Source: DASQHW01 sp038238245
Lineage (GTDB): Bacteria; Actinomycetota; Acidimicrobiia; IMCC26256; PALSA-610
Direction: 5' to 3'
Assembly: GCA_038238245.1 (NCBI GenBank)
Contig: JBBRXX010000003.1
Coordinates: 62,001-126,000, forward strand
DNA: 64,000 nt
The notes under the pieces were generated by a model. It had not been told where the DNA came from and made no database searches. It worked only from the letters and a program-made list of their open reading frames with translations. Shown here piece after piece: positions 49,718 to 58,228 of the stretch. The translations under genes were made by a program, and so were the position numbers. The number at the start of each line of letters is the position of its first letter. Position 1 is the first letter of the stretch.

Positions 49718-51352
49718 ATGACCACCGAGCTCGTCACCGAGCAAGATCTCGTTCCTCCCGCACACGCGCGTGCGTCGCGCGGCAACTCGGCGCGGGCTGC
49801 CGCGATCACGTTCGCGGTTGTTGAGGTCGCGGGCTTCATCATGTATTTCATCGCGGCTCGGAAGATTTGGTTCTTCCGCGACGACTGGGACTTTCTCGCC
49901 GGTCGCAGCTTCAACCTCGGCGATCTCATGCGCCAACACGGAGGCCACTTGGTCGCGCTGCCGCTGGCCGTGTACCGCGGCATGTACTTCTTCATCGGGC
50001 TACGCAGCTACCTGCCGTATCAGGTGCTCGCAATCGGCTTGCACCTGGGCGCCGCCGCGTTGCTGCGCGTGGTCATGCGAAGGTCCGGAGTGAACCCGTG
50101 GATCGCGACGGTTGTGGCCTCGGCCTTCGTCCTCTTCGGGAGCGCGAGTCAAGACATCTTGTGGGCGTTCCAAATCGCGTTCACGGGTCCACTCGTGCTC
50201 GGGCTGGCACAGCTGCTCCTGGCCGACCATGACGGCGCGATCGACCGCCGCGACTGGATCGGGCTCATCGCGGGAGCAGCGGCACTCCTGTGCTCGGGTG
50301 TTGCGGTGACGATGGTCGGTGTGGTCGGCCTTGCCACGCTCGTGAAGCGCGGCTGGCGACCGGCCCTCTTCCACACTGCGCCGTTGGGGGTGTTGTACGG
50401 GGCCTGGTGGTTTCACTATGCCCGCAACGGGGGAGCGACTGTTACCGACGTCTCGGTGCTCGTGGACTGGGTTCGCACGGGGATCACGGGAGCGTTCGAC
50501 GCGCTCGGTCAGGTGCGCTTCGTCGGGTGGGCCATCGCGATCATGTTGGCGATCGGGCTCGTGCTTGCGTGGCGACAGTACGACTGGATCGAGCGACGGC
50601 GGAAGGGCGCGCTGCCTGGGGCGATGCTCGTCGGCGCGTTCGCGTTCATGTTGATCAGCGGTGTCAATCGTGCATGGGTAGGGACGGCGTTCGCGTCTTC
50701 GAGCCGTTACCTGCACATCGCCGTCGCGTTGCTCCTTCCGGCGCTCGCCGTCGCGGCCGACGCCCTGGTTCGGCGGTGGCGCGGGTTCGTGCCTGTCGTG
50801 CTCGCACTCTTTCTGATCGGGATACCCGGCAACATCGCGACGATCGATGACAACTTTCCCGGCTCGGGCTATTTCACGAGCTACCGGCAAATGGTGAGGT
50901 CGCTTCCGCGCATGGCCCTCGCGAACCGAGTGCCGGCGGATGTGCATCCGGAACTTATCAACGCACCCTGGGTCACGGTCGGGTGGTTGCTGGAGGGTGC
51001 GCGATCGGGCCGGATCCCTGCAACACGTGCCCCGAGGCCGAACGAGCGAGCAACCAACCGACTCCGGCTGTCGCTCGAACAACTCGACGGGGGTTCAGGC
51101 TCGCAGTGCACGGCGCTTCGTGAGCCCATCGTGCGCCACTTCGAGTTGAATGAGTCGGTTGTCATTCGGGGGACGGTTCTGGTACAGCTCGTCGACGACA
51201 CAACGGGAAAGCTTTCGAGTCCCCTCTTGATGGGGGTCTCGTTTCTGACCGGCGCCGGCGAGCACACGCTCAAAGACGTTGCCGGACCGCTCGTGATCCA
51301 GATTGCGGCGGCCGGAGCAGCACAGGCGATGGTGTGCGAAAGCTCGCGGTAG
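49718..51352 (+). CDS. GT-C-like membrane protein (DEWDF family)
   Basis: 544 residues. The first loop is WFFRDDWDFLAGR, followed by RQHGGHLVALPLAVYRGMYF, where the NEHW motif of two paralogs is degenerate, then VMRRSGVNPWIATVVASAFV, LLADHDGAIDRRDW and CSGVAVTMVGVVGLATLV. The soluble C-terminal domain ends QAMVCESSR; its Cys may pair with that in GSQCTALREP, as in the paralogs. It probably uses a lipid-linked sugar donor. The TylF-like gene follows 10 bases downstream. Confidence 0.86.
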   Translation: MTTELVTEQDLVPPAHARASRGNSARAAAITFAVVEVAGFIMYFIAARKIWFFRDDWDFLAGRSFNLGDLMRQHGGHLVALPLAVYRGMYFFIGLRSYLPYQVLAIGLHLGAAALLRVVMRRSGVNPWIATVVASAFVLFGSASQDILWAFQIAFTGPLVLGLAQLLLADHDGAIDRRDWIGLIAGAAALLCSGVAVTMVGVVGLATLVKRGWRPALFHTAPLGVLYGAWWFHYARNGGATVTDVSVLVDWVRTGITGAFDALGQVRFVGWAIAIMLAIGLVLAWRQYDWIERRRKGALPGAMLVGAFAFMLISGVNRAWVGTAFASSSRYLHIAVALLLPALAVAADALVRRWRGFVPVVLALFLIGIPGNIATIDDNFPGSGYFTSYRQMVRSLPRMALANRVPADVHPELINAPWVTVGWLLEGARSGRIPATRAPRPNERATNRLRLSLEQLDGGSGSQCTALREPIVRHFELNESVVIRGTVLVQLVDDTTGKLSSPLLMGVSFLTGAGEHTLKDVAGPLVIQIAAAGAAQAMVCESSR

Positions 51353-51362
51353 ATTCGATCCG

Positions 51363-52244
51363 GTGAGTGCCGACCGCGTGCGAGACGACGACGACGGCTT
51401 CGCATCGTCGCCGGAAGCCTCTCGCGATGAGATCGCGCGGCTGCGCCGTCGATATATCGACCTGATGCAGGGCGCGCTCACGCATCTGATCTATCGCCCG
51501 CTCGACGTCCGTTGGTACGAGGATCCTCCCCCCGATGATTACGGCGGCAGCGACGAGCTCCGCGCGGCGGCCGTGAAGGAGCTCTCACGCGCCGACTTCA
51601 ATTGGGCGGACGTGCGCGCCGACGGCCGGGACTGGCCTCACTACGCGCAGACGATGGTGGGCCTGAAGCGGCTCACCAACGTGCGGAACTGCGTCGAGCG
51701 CGTCATCGCCGAGGGCGTTCCGGGCGACTTCATCGAGACGGGTGTGTGGCGGGGCGGCGTCGTGATCCTCATGCGCGCGATTCTCGAGGCATACGGCGAC
51801 CACGAGCGGACGGTGTTCGCGGCCGATTCGTTCCAAGGTGTCCCGCCGCCGAACGTCGCCGAGTACCAGCCGGACACGGGGAGTCAGCTCCACACCGCGC
51901 AGGCACTCGCCGTACCTCGGGACGAAGTCGAGAAAAACTTCGAGCTCTACGGACTGCTCGACGACCAGGTCCAGTTCCTCGAAGGGTGGTTCAAGGACTC
52001 GCTCCCGGCCGTCAAGGAGCACGCCTGGTCAGTCGTGCGTCTCGACGGCGACCTGTACGAATCGACGATGGACGCGCTCACCAATCTGTACGACGGTTTG
52101 TCGATCGGCGGCTTCCTGATCGTCGACGACTACGGGCACGCTCCGTGCCGCCAAGCGGTCGAGGAGTTCCGCGATGCGCACGGTATAGACGAGCCTGTCG
52201 AATCCATCGACTGGTTGGGCGCATACTGGCGGCGCGCGCACTGA
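51363..52244 (+). CDS. TylF-family sugar O-methyltransferase
   Basis: A 293-residue protein with all the expected macrocin O-methyltransferase landmarks: GDFIETGVWRGGVVILMRAI (SAM motif I), VFAADSFQGVPPPNVAEY, VVRLDGDLYESTMDALTNLY (metal-binding Asp block), FLIVDDYGHAPCRQAVEEFR and a final SIDWLGAYWRR. GTG 51363 follows the GT-C stop by 10 bases, so they form a two-gene unit. It would O-methylate a sugar hydroxyl. More canonical than the relative at 32697. Confidence 0.93.
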   Translation: MSADRVRDDDDGFASSPEASRDEIARLRRRYIDLMQGALTHLIYRPLDVRWYEDPPPDDYGGSDELRAAAVKELSRADFNWADVRADGRDWPHYAQTMVGLKRLTNVRNCVERVIAEGVPGDFIETGVWRGGVVILMRAILEAYGDHERTVFAADSFQGVPPPNVAEYQPDTGSQLHTAQALAVPRDEVEKNFELYGLLDDQVQFLEGWFKDSLPAVKEHAWSVVRLDGDLYESTMDALTNLYDGLSIGGFLIVDDYGHAPCRQAVEEFRDAHGIDEPVESIDWLGAYWRRAH

Positions 52245-52266
52245 GCGCGTGGCGCGCGGCGAGGGG

Positions 52267-52878
52267 TCAGCGCGATTCCGCCTGATAGACCCGCCGGGCC
52301 GGTATCCCGGCAACTGTTGTATGCGCGGGAACGTCGTTGATGACGACAGCATTCGCGCCGATCTGTGCGCCGCGGTACACCGTGATCGATCCCAGCACCT
52401 TTGCCCCGGACCCGATGCACACATCACGTCCGATGGTCGGACCCCAGTAGCTGCCCGCGCGCAAACCGACGGTCACCCACGGCAAGATCACGACGCCGGA
52501 ATGGATCTCTGTGAGCCCGTCGATGACGACTTGGCCGTGCGGCAGGTGGACGCCCGGGCGCATCAGGACTGATCGGCCGATGCACACCTGCGCCGTCATC
52601 ATTGCGAGGCGATGCGCGACCCGCGGGAGCACGGGCACTCCGAGTGCATCGAGGCGAGCTTGGGCCCGATAGAAGGCTTGGGCGAGGAAGGCATCACTTG
52701 TCCACATCAGGCGCAGGATCTGCCAGGCGGTGTCAGCGCGTCCGCGGAATTCTGAGCGTTGACCAAGGGCCGCGGCTGCGATCTTCGCGTCGGCGACGAC
52801 TGCCGCGAGGAAATGTGGCTGCCTCGGGCGCTCGGCGATGATCGCATCCCAGTAGGGTCGACGTGTCTTACGCGGCAC
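52267..52878 (-). CDS. SAT-like hexapeptide acetyltransferase, solo copy 3
   Basis: 203 residues: helical N-terminal domain (HFLAAVVADAKIAAAALGQR, LRLMWTSDAFLAQAFYRAQA) and beta-helix (VLMRPGVHLPHGQVVIDGLT, SGVVILPWVTVGLRAGSYWG, GSGAKVLGSITVYRGAQIGA, VAGIPARRV). GTG 52878 is the start. Convergent with the TylF-like gene 22 bases away and downstream of the DegT aminotransferase by about 50 bases on the same strand, so an amino-sugar acceptor is one possibility for this copy. No PhyH gene adjoins it. Confidence 0.87.
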   Translation of the reverse strand: MPRKTRRPYWDAIIAERPRQPHFLAAVVADAKIAAAALGQRSEFRGRADTAWQILRLMWTSDAFLAQAFYRAQARLDALGVPVLPRVAHRLAMMTAQVCIGRSVLMRPGVHLPHGQVVIDGLTEIHSGVVILPWVTVGLRAGSYWGPTIGRDVCIGSGAKVLGSITVYRGAQIGANAVVINDVPAHTTVAGIPARRVYQAESR

Positions 52879-52928
52879 CGCAGCTCCTGCGCGTTTGCGT
52901 CATGCGAACGAACTGCATGCCCGTTACG

Positions 52929-54044
52929 CTATTCGCCCAGGATTCTCCGAATGGCCTCGACGACTCTGTCGACGTCGTTGGCCGACAGCGCCGGATGCAC
53001 CGGCAGCGACAACACTTGTCCGGCGACGAGCTCCGCCTCCGGCACGGGGGTCGTGATCACGCGCGGATGCGAGCGGTAGCAGTCGTAGTCGTACACGACG
53101 CGCGGGTAGTAGACGCCCGTTTCGATGCCGTGCTCCGCCAGTCGGCCGGCGAGCTCGTCGCGGTTCAGACGAGAGTCGGGAGTCAGGCGCACCGTGTACT
53201 GGTGGAAGACATGCGAGCGGCCGGGTGCGACGAGAGGTGTAAGCAAGCCCTGAATGCCTGCGAGTCCCTGATCGAGTCGTGCTGCGTTGTCTCGCCGTCG
53301 TTCGTTCGACTCGGCGAGGTGCGCGAGCTGGGGAATCGCGATCGCCGCCTGCACGTCGGTCAGGCGGTAGTTGTGCCCGGCTCGTTCGTACTCGTAGCGG
53401 GCACGCATTCCCTCATTGCGGAGCACGCGGAGAGTGTCAGCGAGGAGATCGTCGTCCGTCGTGATGATGCCGCCTTCGCCGCTCGTGACGTTCTTGGTCG
53501 CGTACAACGAGAAACACCCCACGCCGAACGATCCGACCGCGCGGCCTTCGACACTCGCGCCGTGCGCCTGCGCGGCGTCCTCGACGACGACGAGTCCGCG
53601 ATCCACTGCGAGCGGGACGATGCGTGCCATGTCGGCGGCTTGACCGTATATGTGTACGGGCATGAGAACTCTCGTTCGCGGCGTGATCGCTTCGGCGACC
53701 GCATCCGCGTCAACGGTGAACGTCCGCGGGTCGATGTCGGCAAAGCGGGCGACGGCGCCGCACTCGAGAATGGCGTTCAACGTTGCGACGAACGTGAACG
53801 GAGAGGTCACGACCTCGTCACCCGGCTCGAGACCCAGTGCCTGCATCGCGGCGACGAGGGCAACGGTGCCGTTGGTCACGGCGACGGCATGTCGCACTGT
53901 GCACAGGGCCGCAAAAGTGCTTTCGAGGCGTGCGACCATCGGACCTTGCGCGAGATGTCCTGAGCGGAGGACGTCGAGGACGAGCCGCTCTGACTCCTCG
54001 TCCACGTGAACCGCGGTAAGAGGGATGGTCGTCGGCGCGTTCAC
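52929..54044 (-). CDS. DegT/DnrJ/EryC1/StrS sugar aminotransferase
   Basis: PLP-dependent aminotransferase of 371 residues making an amino-sugar nucleotide. VAVTNGTVALVAAMQALGL is the cofactor phosphate loop, VVVEDAAQAHGASVEG carries the PLP-ring Asp and His, and FSLYATKNVTSGEGGIITTD supplies the Schiff-base lysine; GHNYRLTDVQAAIAIPQL and FHQYTVRL are later family blocks. GTG 54044 begins the normal N-terminus (PTTIPLTAVHVDEESERLV); the frame beyond it is not protein-like. It may supply the substrate of the FdtC-like acetyltransferase at 33669. Confidence 0.94.
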   Translation of the reverse strand: MNAPTTIPLTAVHVDEESERLVLDVLRSGHLAQGPMVARLESTFAALCTVRHAVAVTNGTVALVAAMQALGLEPGDEVVTSPFTFVATLNAILECGAVARFADIDPRTFTVDADAVAEAITPRTRVLMPVHIYGQAADMARIVPLAVDRGLVVVEDAAQAHGASVEGRAVGSFGVGCFSLYATKNVTSGEGGIITTDDDLLADTLRVLRNEGMRARYEYERAGHNYRLTDVQAAIAIPQLAHLAESNERRRDNAARLDQGLAGIQGLLTPLVAPGRSHVFHQYTVRLTPDSRLNRDELAGRLAEHGIETGVYYPRVVYDYDCYRSHPRVITTPVPEAELVAGQVLSLPVHPALSANDVDRVVEAIRRILGE

Positions 54045-54075
54045 GAACGACGCTCGTCGCGCTCTTCGCGCCGAC

Positions 54076-54216
54076 TCAGGAACCGAAGGCAGTGCCGTCG
54101 GGTAGATCGGGGATCTCGTCGGCGACGAGGGCGCCGACATCAGGGACCTTCGCCCGCAGGAGGATCATGGACCTGCGCGGGGTCTGACCGACCGGGTTCG
54201 GCTCCGCCTCAGACAT
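54076..54216 (-). CDS. 46-residue miniature of the 41167 beta-rich protein
   Basis: Begins MSEAEPNPV and ends LPDGTAFGS. The last ~30 residues align with the end of the 169-residue protein at 41167 (STVFVRAKV.. against SMILLRAKV.., then LPDGTAFG), and both begin M-A/S-EAE. The ~120 residues between are missing. It may be an internally deleted paralog or a real small peptide. It stands 31 bases upstream of the DegT start on the same strand. No clear ribosome-binding site; CCTCC lies where one is expected. Confidence 0.55.
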   Translation of the reverse strand: MSEAEPNPVGQTPRRSMILLRAKVPDVGALVADEIPDLPDGTAFGS

Positions 54217-54421
54217 GGCCGGAGGTTACCGAAAGGTGTGAGAATGCAACAAGTGGTCGAGCGCGGGATGTCGCCGTTTGAAAGTGCCGAGTGATGGAGA
54301 TTCATTCGGCACACGACCGTGTACGAGGGCGGGGGTCGGCGTTGCCCGAACGTGAACCAGAACGACTCGGCTCTCGCCGGCGCCTTGTCCGCCGTCCCGG
54401 GTCGTGTCCTTGGTACCGCCG

Positions 54422-56137
54422 ATGAGGGTCCTCGGTCTCAGTTTCTCGGGACACGGCACCGCTGCCTGCCTCGTCGAGGACGGCCATGTCGTCTCGGCGG
54501 TGAACCTTGAACGCCTCACGCGGGTGAAGTTCGCGCTGGCGACGTTGCCCGAGTACATGCTTCCCATGGCGCTCGTCCTCAATCAAGCGTTCGGGTTCGA
54601 CGAGATTCCGACGTTCGCCGATTTCTATGACGTGTTGCCGGATCTGCTCAGGGCGGTCTCCGGTGAATCGAACCTGCAAGATGCCGAGCTCGATCTCGTC
54701 GTGAAGACCCACGACAACATCCGGCCGCTTCCCGAAGATCCCGAGCCATACGTGCAGTTCTGCAGGTACTTCTCCGGTACGCAGACGCTGTTCGACCTCG
54801 AGCACCATCTGTGCCACGCGTATCAGGCCTACTTCGCGAGCCCGTTCGAAGATGCCGCGATCCTGACGATCGACGGCACGGGCGAGCACCTCGAGCGGCT
54901 CGGCGGTCTCTCGATCTCGACGACGATGGCAGAAGGGAGAGACGGCAGGGTGCGCGTGTTGCACGAAACCCTGATGCCGAACTCCGTGGGCGCCATGTAT
55001 TCGACGGTGACCGGTCATCTTGGCTTCCGCGAAGAGCAAGAGGGCAACACGATGGCGCTCGCGTCGTTCGGCAGTGACCGGTTCTACCGGCAGGTCCGCG
55101 ACGAAGTTCTCGAGCTCCTCGACGACGGCGACTTCGTGTTCCACCGGCGACCCGACGGGAAGGGGCTCCGCTACTTCGAGCGCATGCGAGAGTTCTGCCC
55201 ACCGCGAGAGCGGGGAGCGCCTCTGAACGACGATCACTTCGATGTTGCCTGGAGTTGCCAGGCCATTGCCGAGGAGATCATGGTGCACGTCGCGCGCGCT
55301 CTGCATGCGCGCACCGGCAACAGCCGCTTGGCGATGGCGGGCGGCGTTTCACTGAACTGCGTGGCGAACGCCGAGATCCTTCGCGAGACGCCCTTCCGTG
55401 AGCTCTATGTCATGCCCAACGCCGGCGACCGTGGGCTCGCGCTCGGCGCAGCGCTGTACGGATACCACGTCGTGCTCGGCGGCCAGGAGCGTCATCCCCC
55501 CGAGCACGACTACCTGGGAGCTGCGCCGTGCGAGACCGAGATCGTGGGGGCGCTCCGCGCCGCGAGAGATATTGAGTTCAAGAAGAGCGGCGATATCGCT
55601 GCCGAGTGCGCCGCGCTCGTGGCCAAAGGACGCATCATCGGATGGGTGCAGGGTGGCGCGGAATTCGGGCCACGTGCACTCGGCCACCGAAGCATCATCG
55701 CCGATCCCCGGACTCCGTCGAGCAAGGAGCGCCTCGACGCCGAGATCAAGCGGCGCGAGTGGTTCCGACCGTACGCCCCCAGCGTGTTGGCCGAGCACGC
55801 CGACGAGTACTTCGAGATGCTCGGGCCGAGTCCCTACATGTTGGTCGCCGTGAATACGCGCCCGGCCATGCGCGACAAGGTTCCGTCAATCGTGCACGTC
55901 GACGGAACCGCACGCGTGCAGACGGTGGACCGCCGCATCGAGCCGCTCTACCACCGGCTGATCTCGAATTTCAACGAGATCACCGGCGTCCCGCTGGTGT
56001 TGAACACGAGCTTCAACGGTTATGGGGAGCCGATGGTGGAAACCGCGCAGGACGCCGTGCAGGCGATGCAGAAAATGGGTCTTGATGCGGTCGCTGTCGG
56101 AGACTACCTCGCGTGGCCGAAGGGACCCCCGCCGTAG
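54422..56137 (+). CDS. NodU/CmcH-family carbamoyltransferase
   Basis: Would O-carbamoylate a sugar using carbamoyl phosphate and ATP, cytoplasmic. 571 residues, the family length. The N-terminal ASKHA-type domain has GLSFSGHGTAACLVEDGHVV, LEHHLCHAYQAYFAS and ILTIDGTGEHLE; AMAGGVSLNCVANAEIL closes it. The C-terminal YrdC-like domain has GWVQGGAEFGPRALGHRSII, FRPYAPSVLAE and VLNTSFNGYGEPMV. ATG 54422 gives the exact family start; an in-frame ATG at 54404 is less likely. It begins a rightward run of six genes with short gaps. Confidence 0.95.
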   Translation: MRVLGLSFSGHGTAACLVEDGHVVSAVNLERLTRVKFALATLPEYMLPMALVLNQAFGFDEIPTFADFYDVLPDLLRAVSGESNLQDAELDLVVKTHDNIRPLPEDPEPYVQFCRYFSGTQTLFDLEHHLCHAYQAYFASPFEDAAILTIDGTGEHLERLGGLSISTTMAEGRDGRVRVLHETLMPNSVGAMYSTVTGHLGFREEQEGNTMALASFGSDRFYRQVRDEVLELLDDGDFVFHRRPDGKGLRYFERMREFCPPRERGAPLNDDHFDVAWSCQAIAEEIMVHVARALHARTGNSRLAMAGGVSLNCVANAEILRETPFRELYVMPNAGDRGLALGAALYGYHVVLGGQERHPPEHDYLGAAPCETEIVGALRAARDIEFKKSGDIAAECAALVAKGRIIGWVQGGAEFGPRALGHRSIIADPRTPSSKERLDAEIKRREWFRPYAPSVLAEHADEYFEMLGPSPYMLVAVNTRPAMRDKVPSIVHVDGTARVQTVDRRIEPLYHRLISNFNEITGVPLVLNTSFNGYGEPMVETAQDAVQAMQKMGLDAVAVGDYLAWPKGPPP

Positions 56138-56158
56138 CTTCGCGACGCGGTCGCGGTA

Positions 56159-56542
56159 ATGTCCTGCGCTATGGAACCTGTCGCGATTTGGAAGCGCGCG
56201 CCCGTTGCCTTCGCAATCGTCCTCCTCGTGGTCGGTGCGGCGGTGGGCTTCGGCGTCGGCTACAAGGTCGGCGACAACGGTGGGAAGGCCACGGTCAAGG
56301 TCACCTCACCGCGGACGACCCCACGAAACAAGAAGTTGACACCGGCGCAGGTGAAGCAGGTGAAGCGCAATCAGCTCTTGGCCTGCTTGGCCAACCACGG
56401 TGTCAAATATCCGAAAGGCTCTGCGGCGCAAGTGTCGAAGCCGCCGGCGGGCGTGAGCCAGGCCAAGTACAGCGCGGCGGTCGGCGCGTGTTTTGTCGCG
56501 AAACCGAGCCCCAACACGAGGACGACGGTTCGAGCCCCCTGA
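56159..56542 (+). CDS. Small membrane-anchored protein of unknown function
   Basis: 127 residues: one N-terminal hydrophobic helix (AFAIVLLVVGAAVGFGVGY), a Lys/Thr-rich spacer, then LLACLANHGVKYPKGS and AVGACFVAKPS with two cysteines that could pair outside the membrane. The CLxxHGVxxP pattern is common in small actinobacterial secreted proteins of unknown role. ATG 56171 is an alternative start. It lies 21 bases after the carbamoyltransferase. Confidence 0.75.
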   Translation: MSCAMEPVAIWKRAPVAFAIVLLVVGAAVGFGVGYKVGDNGGKATVKVTSPRTTPRNKKLTPAQVKQVKRNQLLACLANHGVKYPKGSAAQVSKPPAGVSQAKYSAAVGACFVAKPSPNTRTTVRAP

Positions 56543-56648
56543 TCCTGAAGCCGAGGCGGGACACCGTTGCACGAACAGGTGCGTGGCGACCGACACCCGG
56601 CTTGTGACACGGCTCGTTCCGGTGCCTGGCAATGAAAAGGGTTGTGTT

Positions 56649-58199
56649 GTGCGGTTGAACTCGAGTCGCGCCGCTCTCGGCACTTTCATCGCGGTCGAAG
56701 TGTTTTCGTTTGCGTTCTTCGTTCGTGTGAGTCGCTTCGCATGGTTCTCACAGGACGAGTGGGACTTCCTCGCGGACCGCAAGGCTTGGGATCTCGGCGA
56801 CCTGTTCCGGCCGCACAACGAGCATTGGTCGACCCTCCCGATCCTTGCGTTTCGCCTTCTGTGGGCACTCTTCGGCTTGCGGACGTACGTGCCGTACCTC
56901 GTCGTGACCGTGACGCTTCATCTGGTCGTTGCCGCACTGTTGCGTGCAGTGATGCGACGCGCGGGGGTGGGCCCGTGGTTCTCCACGGCGGCAGCAGCAG
57001 TGTTCGCGTTGCTCGGATCCGGCTTCTTCAACATCGAGTACGCGTTCCAGATGGCCTGGGGCGCGACATTGGCACTCGGTCTCGGTTACCTGCTATTGGT
57101 CGACCACGATGGTGGCCTCGACCGCCGCGACTGGGTGGGCCTGGCTCTTGGCTTCGCAGCCCTGATGTGTTCGGGCGTCGCGATTTCCATGATTGTCGTC
57201 GTCGCCGTCGCGATCGGCATCCGACGAGGATGGCGACCCGCGTTGTTGCATGTGCTGCTCCTGGCCGCCGTCTACCTGCTGTGGTTCGTCACGATCGGCC
57301 GTTCGGGCTATCCGAGGCGGTCCACCATCGGCGAGACGTTGCGATTCACTGCGCGGGAGCTCAGAGGGACCTTTCAGGCAATCGGCCAATCCCGCAGTGT
57401 TGGCGCGGCGCTCTTTGTGATGCTGATTATCGGCCTCGCGGTTGCATGGGGCTCGCTTCGTGGCGCGACCCTTCGCCAACGCGCCGCCATACCCGCAGCG
57501 CTCTTGTTCGGCGCCGTCACATTCCTGTTCCTGACCGGGTTCGGACGCGGAGCGGACTTCTCGAGGCTCACGCCGCCGGGCCCGGCGAGCCGCTATCGCT
57601 ACGTCGCGGCCCTGCTGATGCTCCCCGCGCTGGCTGTCGCTGCGGACGCGCTCAGCCGACGATGGAAGATCCTCGCGCCAGTCGCTTTCGCACTCCTCGT
57701 GATCGGAGTGCCCGGCAACTTGCGTAGCGGCGACGACAACGCGAATGACTGGCGAGGGTACAAGCAGTTCGTCCTCTCTGTGCCGCGTCTCCCCATCTCC
57801 TCGGCGCTCCCACGTTCCGTGCAACCCGACCACTTCGGGAACCGATGGCTCACGGTCGGATGGCTACGCGATGGCGTCGCGTCCGGGCAGGTACCTGCGC
57901 CGAGCCCAATGACACCGACCTACGTCGCTGCTCGCACCCTCGATCTCGTACTCCAGCCCAGCAGCGCGGCGACAGCACGCCCATGTCGCAGACTTCTCAA
58001 GCCGCTTTTCCTCATCCTTGCGACTGGCCAGATCCTGACGGTGAAGACTGACGCGGCGTTGGTGTCGCTCGCGCCGCTCGGCGGAACCGCCTCGCCGCCG
58101 CGACGCCTACAACGCGGAACCGTCGTCGCGGTTGCCGGTCCGCTCAGATTCCGACTGTCTGCAGCGCCCGGTGATGCGGCAGCTGTTGTTTGCTGGTGA
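56649..58199 (+). CDS. GT-C-like membrane protein (DEWDF family)
   Basis: 516 residues. The first loop is WFSQDEWDFLADR, then RPHNEHWSTLPILAFRLLWA, VMRRAGVGPWFSTAAAAVFA, LLVDHDGGLDRRDW and LPALAVAADALSRRWKILAP, closely following the paralogs at 15992, 21408 and 49718. The soluble C-terminal domain ends in DAAAVVCW, whose Cys may pair with that in ARPCRRLLKP. GTG 56649 starts just before the first helix. Likely transfers a sugar from a polyprenyl-phosphate donor. Confidence 0.86.
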   Translation: MRLNSSRAALGTFIAVEVFSFAFFVRVSRFAWFSQDEWDFLADRKAWDLGDLFRPHNEHWSTLPILAFRLLWALFGLRTYVPYLVVTVTLHLVVAALLRAVMRRAGVGPWFSTAAAAVFALLGSGFFNIEYAFQMAWGATLALGLGYLLLVDHDGGLDRRDWVGLALGFAALMCSGVAISMIVVVAVAIGIRRGWRPALLHVLLLAAVYLLWFVTIGRSGYPRRSTIGETLRFTARELRGTFQAIGQSRSVGAALFVMLIIGLAVAWGSLRGATLRQRAAIPAALLFGAVTFLFLTGFGRGADFSRLTPPGPASRYRYVAALLMLPALAVAADALSRRWKILAPVAFALLVIGVPGNLRSGDDNANDWRGYKQFVLSVPRLPISSALPRSVQPDHFGNRWLTVGWLRDGVASGQVPAPSPMTPTYVAARTLDLVLQPSSAATARPCRRLLKPLFLILATGQILTVKTDAALVSLAPLGGTASPPRRLQRGTVVAVAGPLRFRLSAAPGDAAAVVCW

Positions 58200-58228
58200 G
58201 GTCGAACTCGACGAGAGGCGCGCACTGA

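Noticed and set aside
49500..49721. Forward 73-codon frame in the PhyH/GT-C intergenic region
   Set aside because: No ribosome-binding site, no recognisable motif and overlap with the well-supported GT-C start.
54302..55306. 334-codon minus-strand frame opposite the carbamoyltransferase
   Set aside because: Shadow frame; the plus strand holds an unbroken NodU/CmcH protein with all family motifs.
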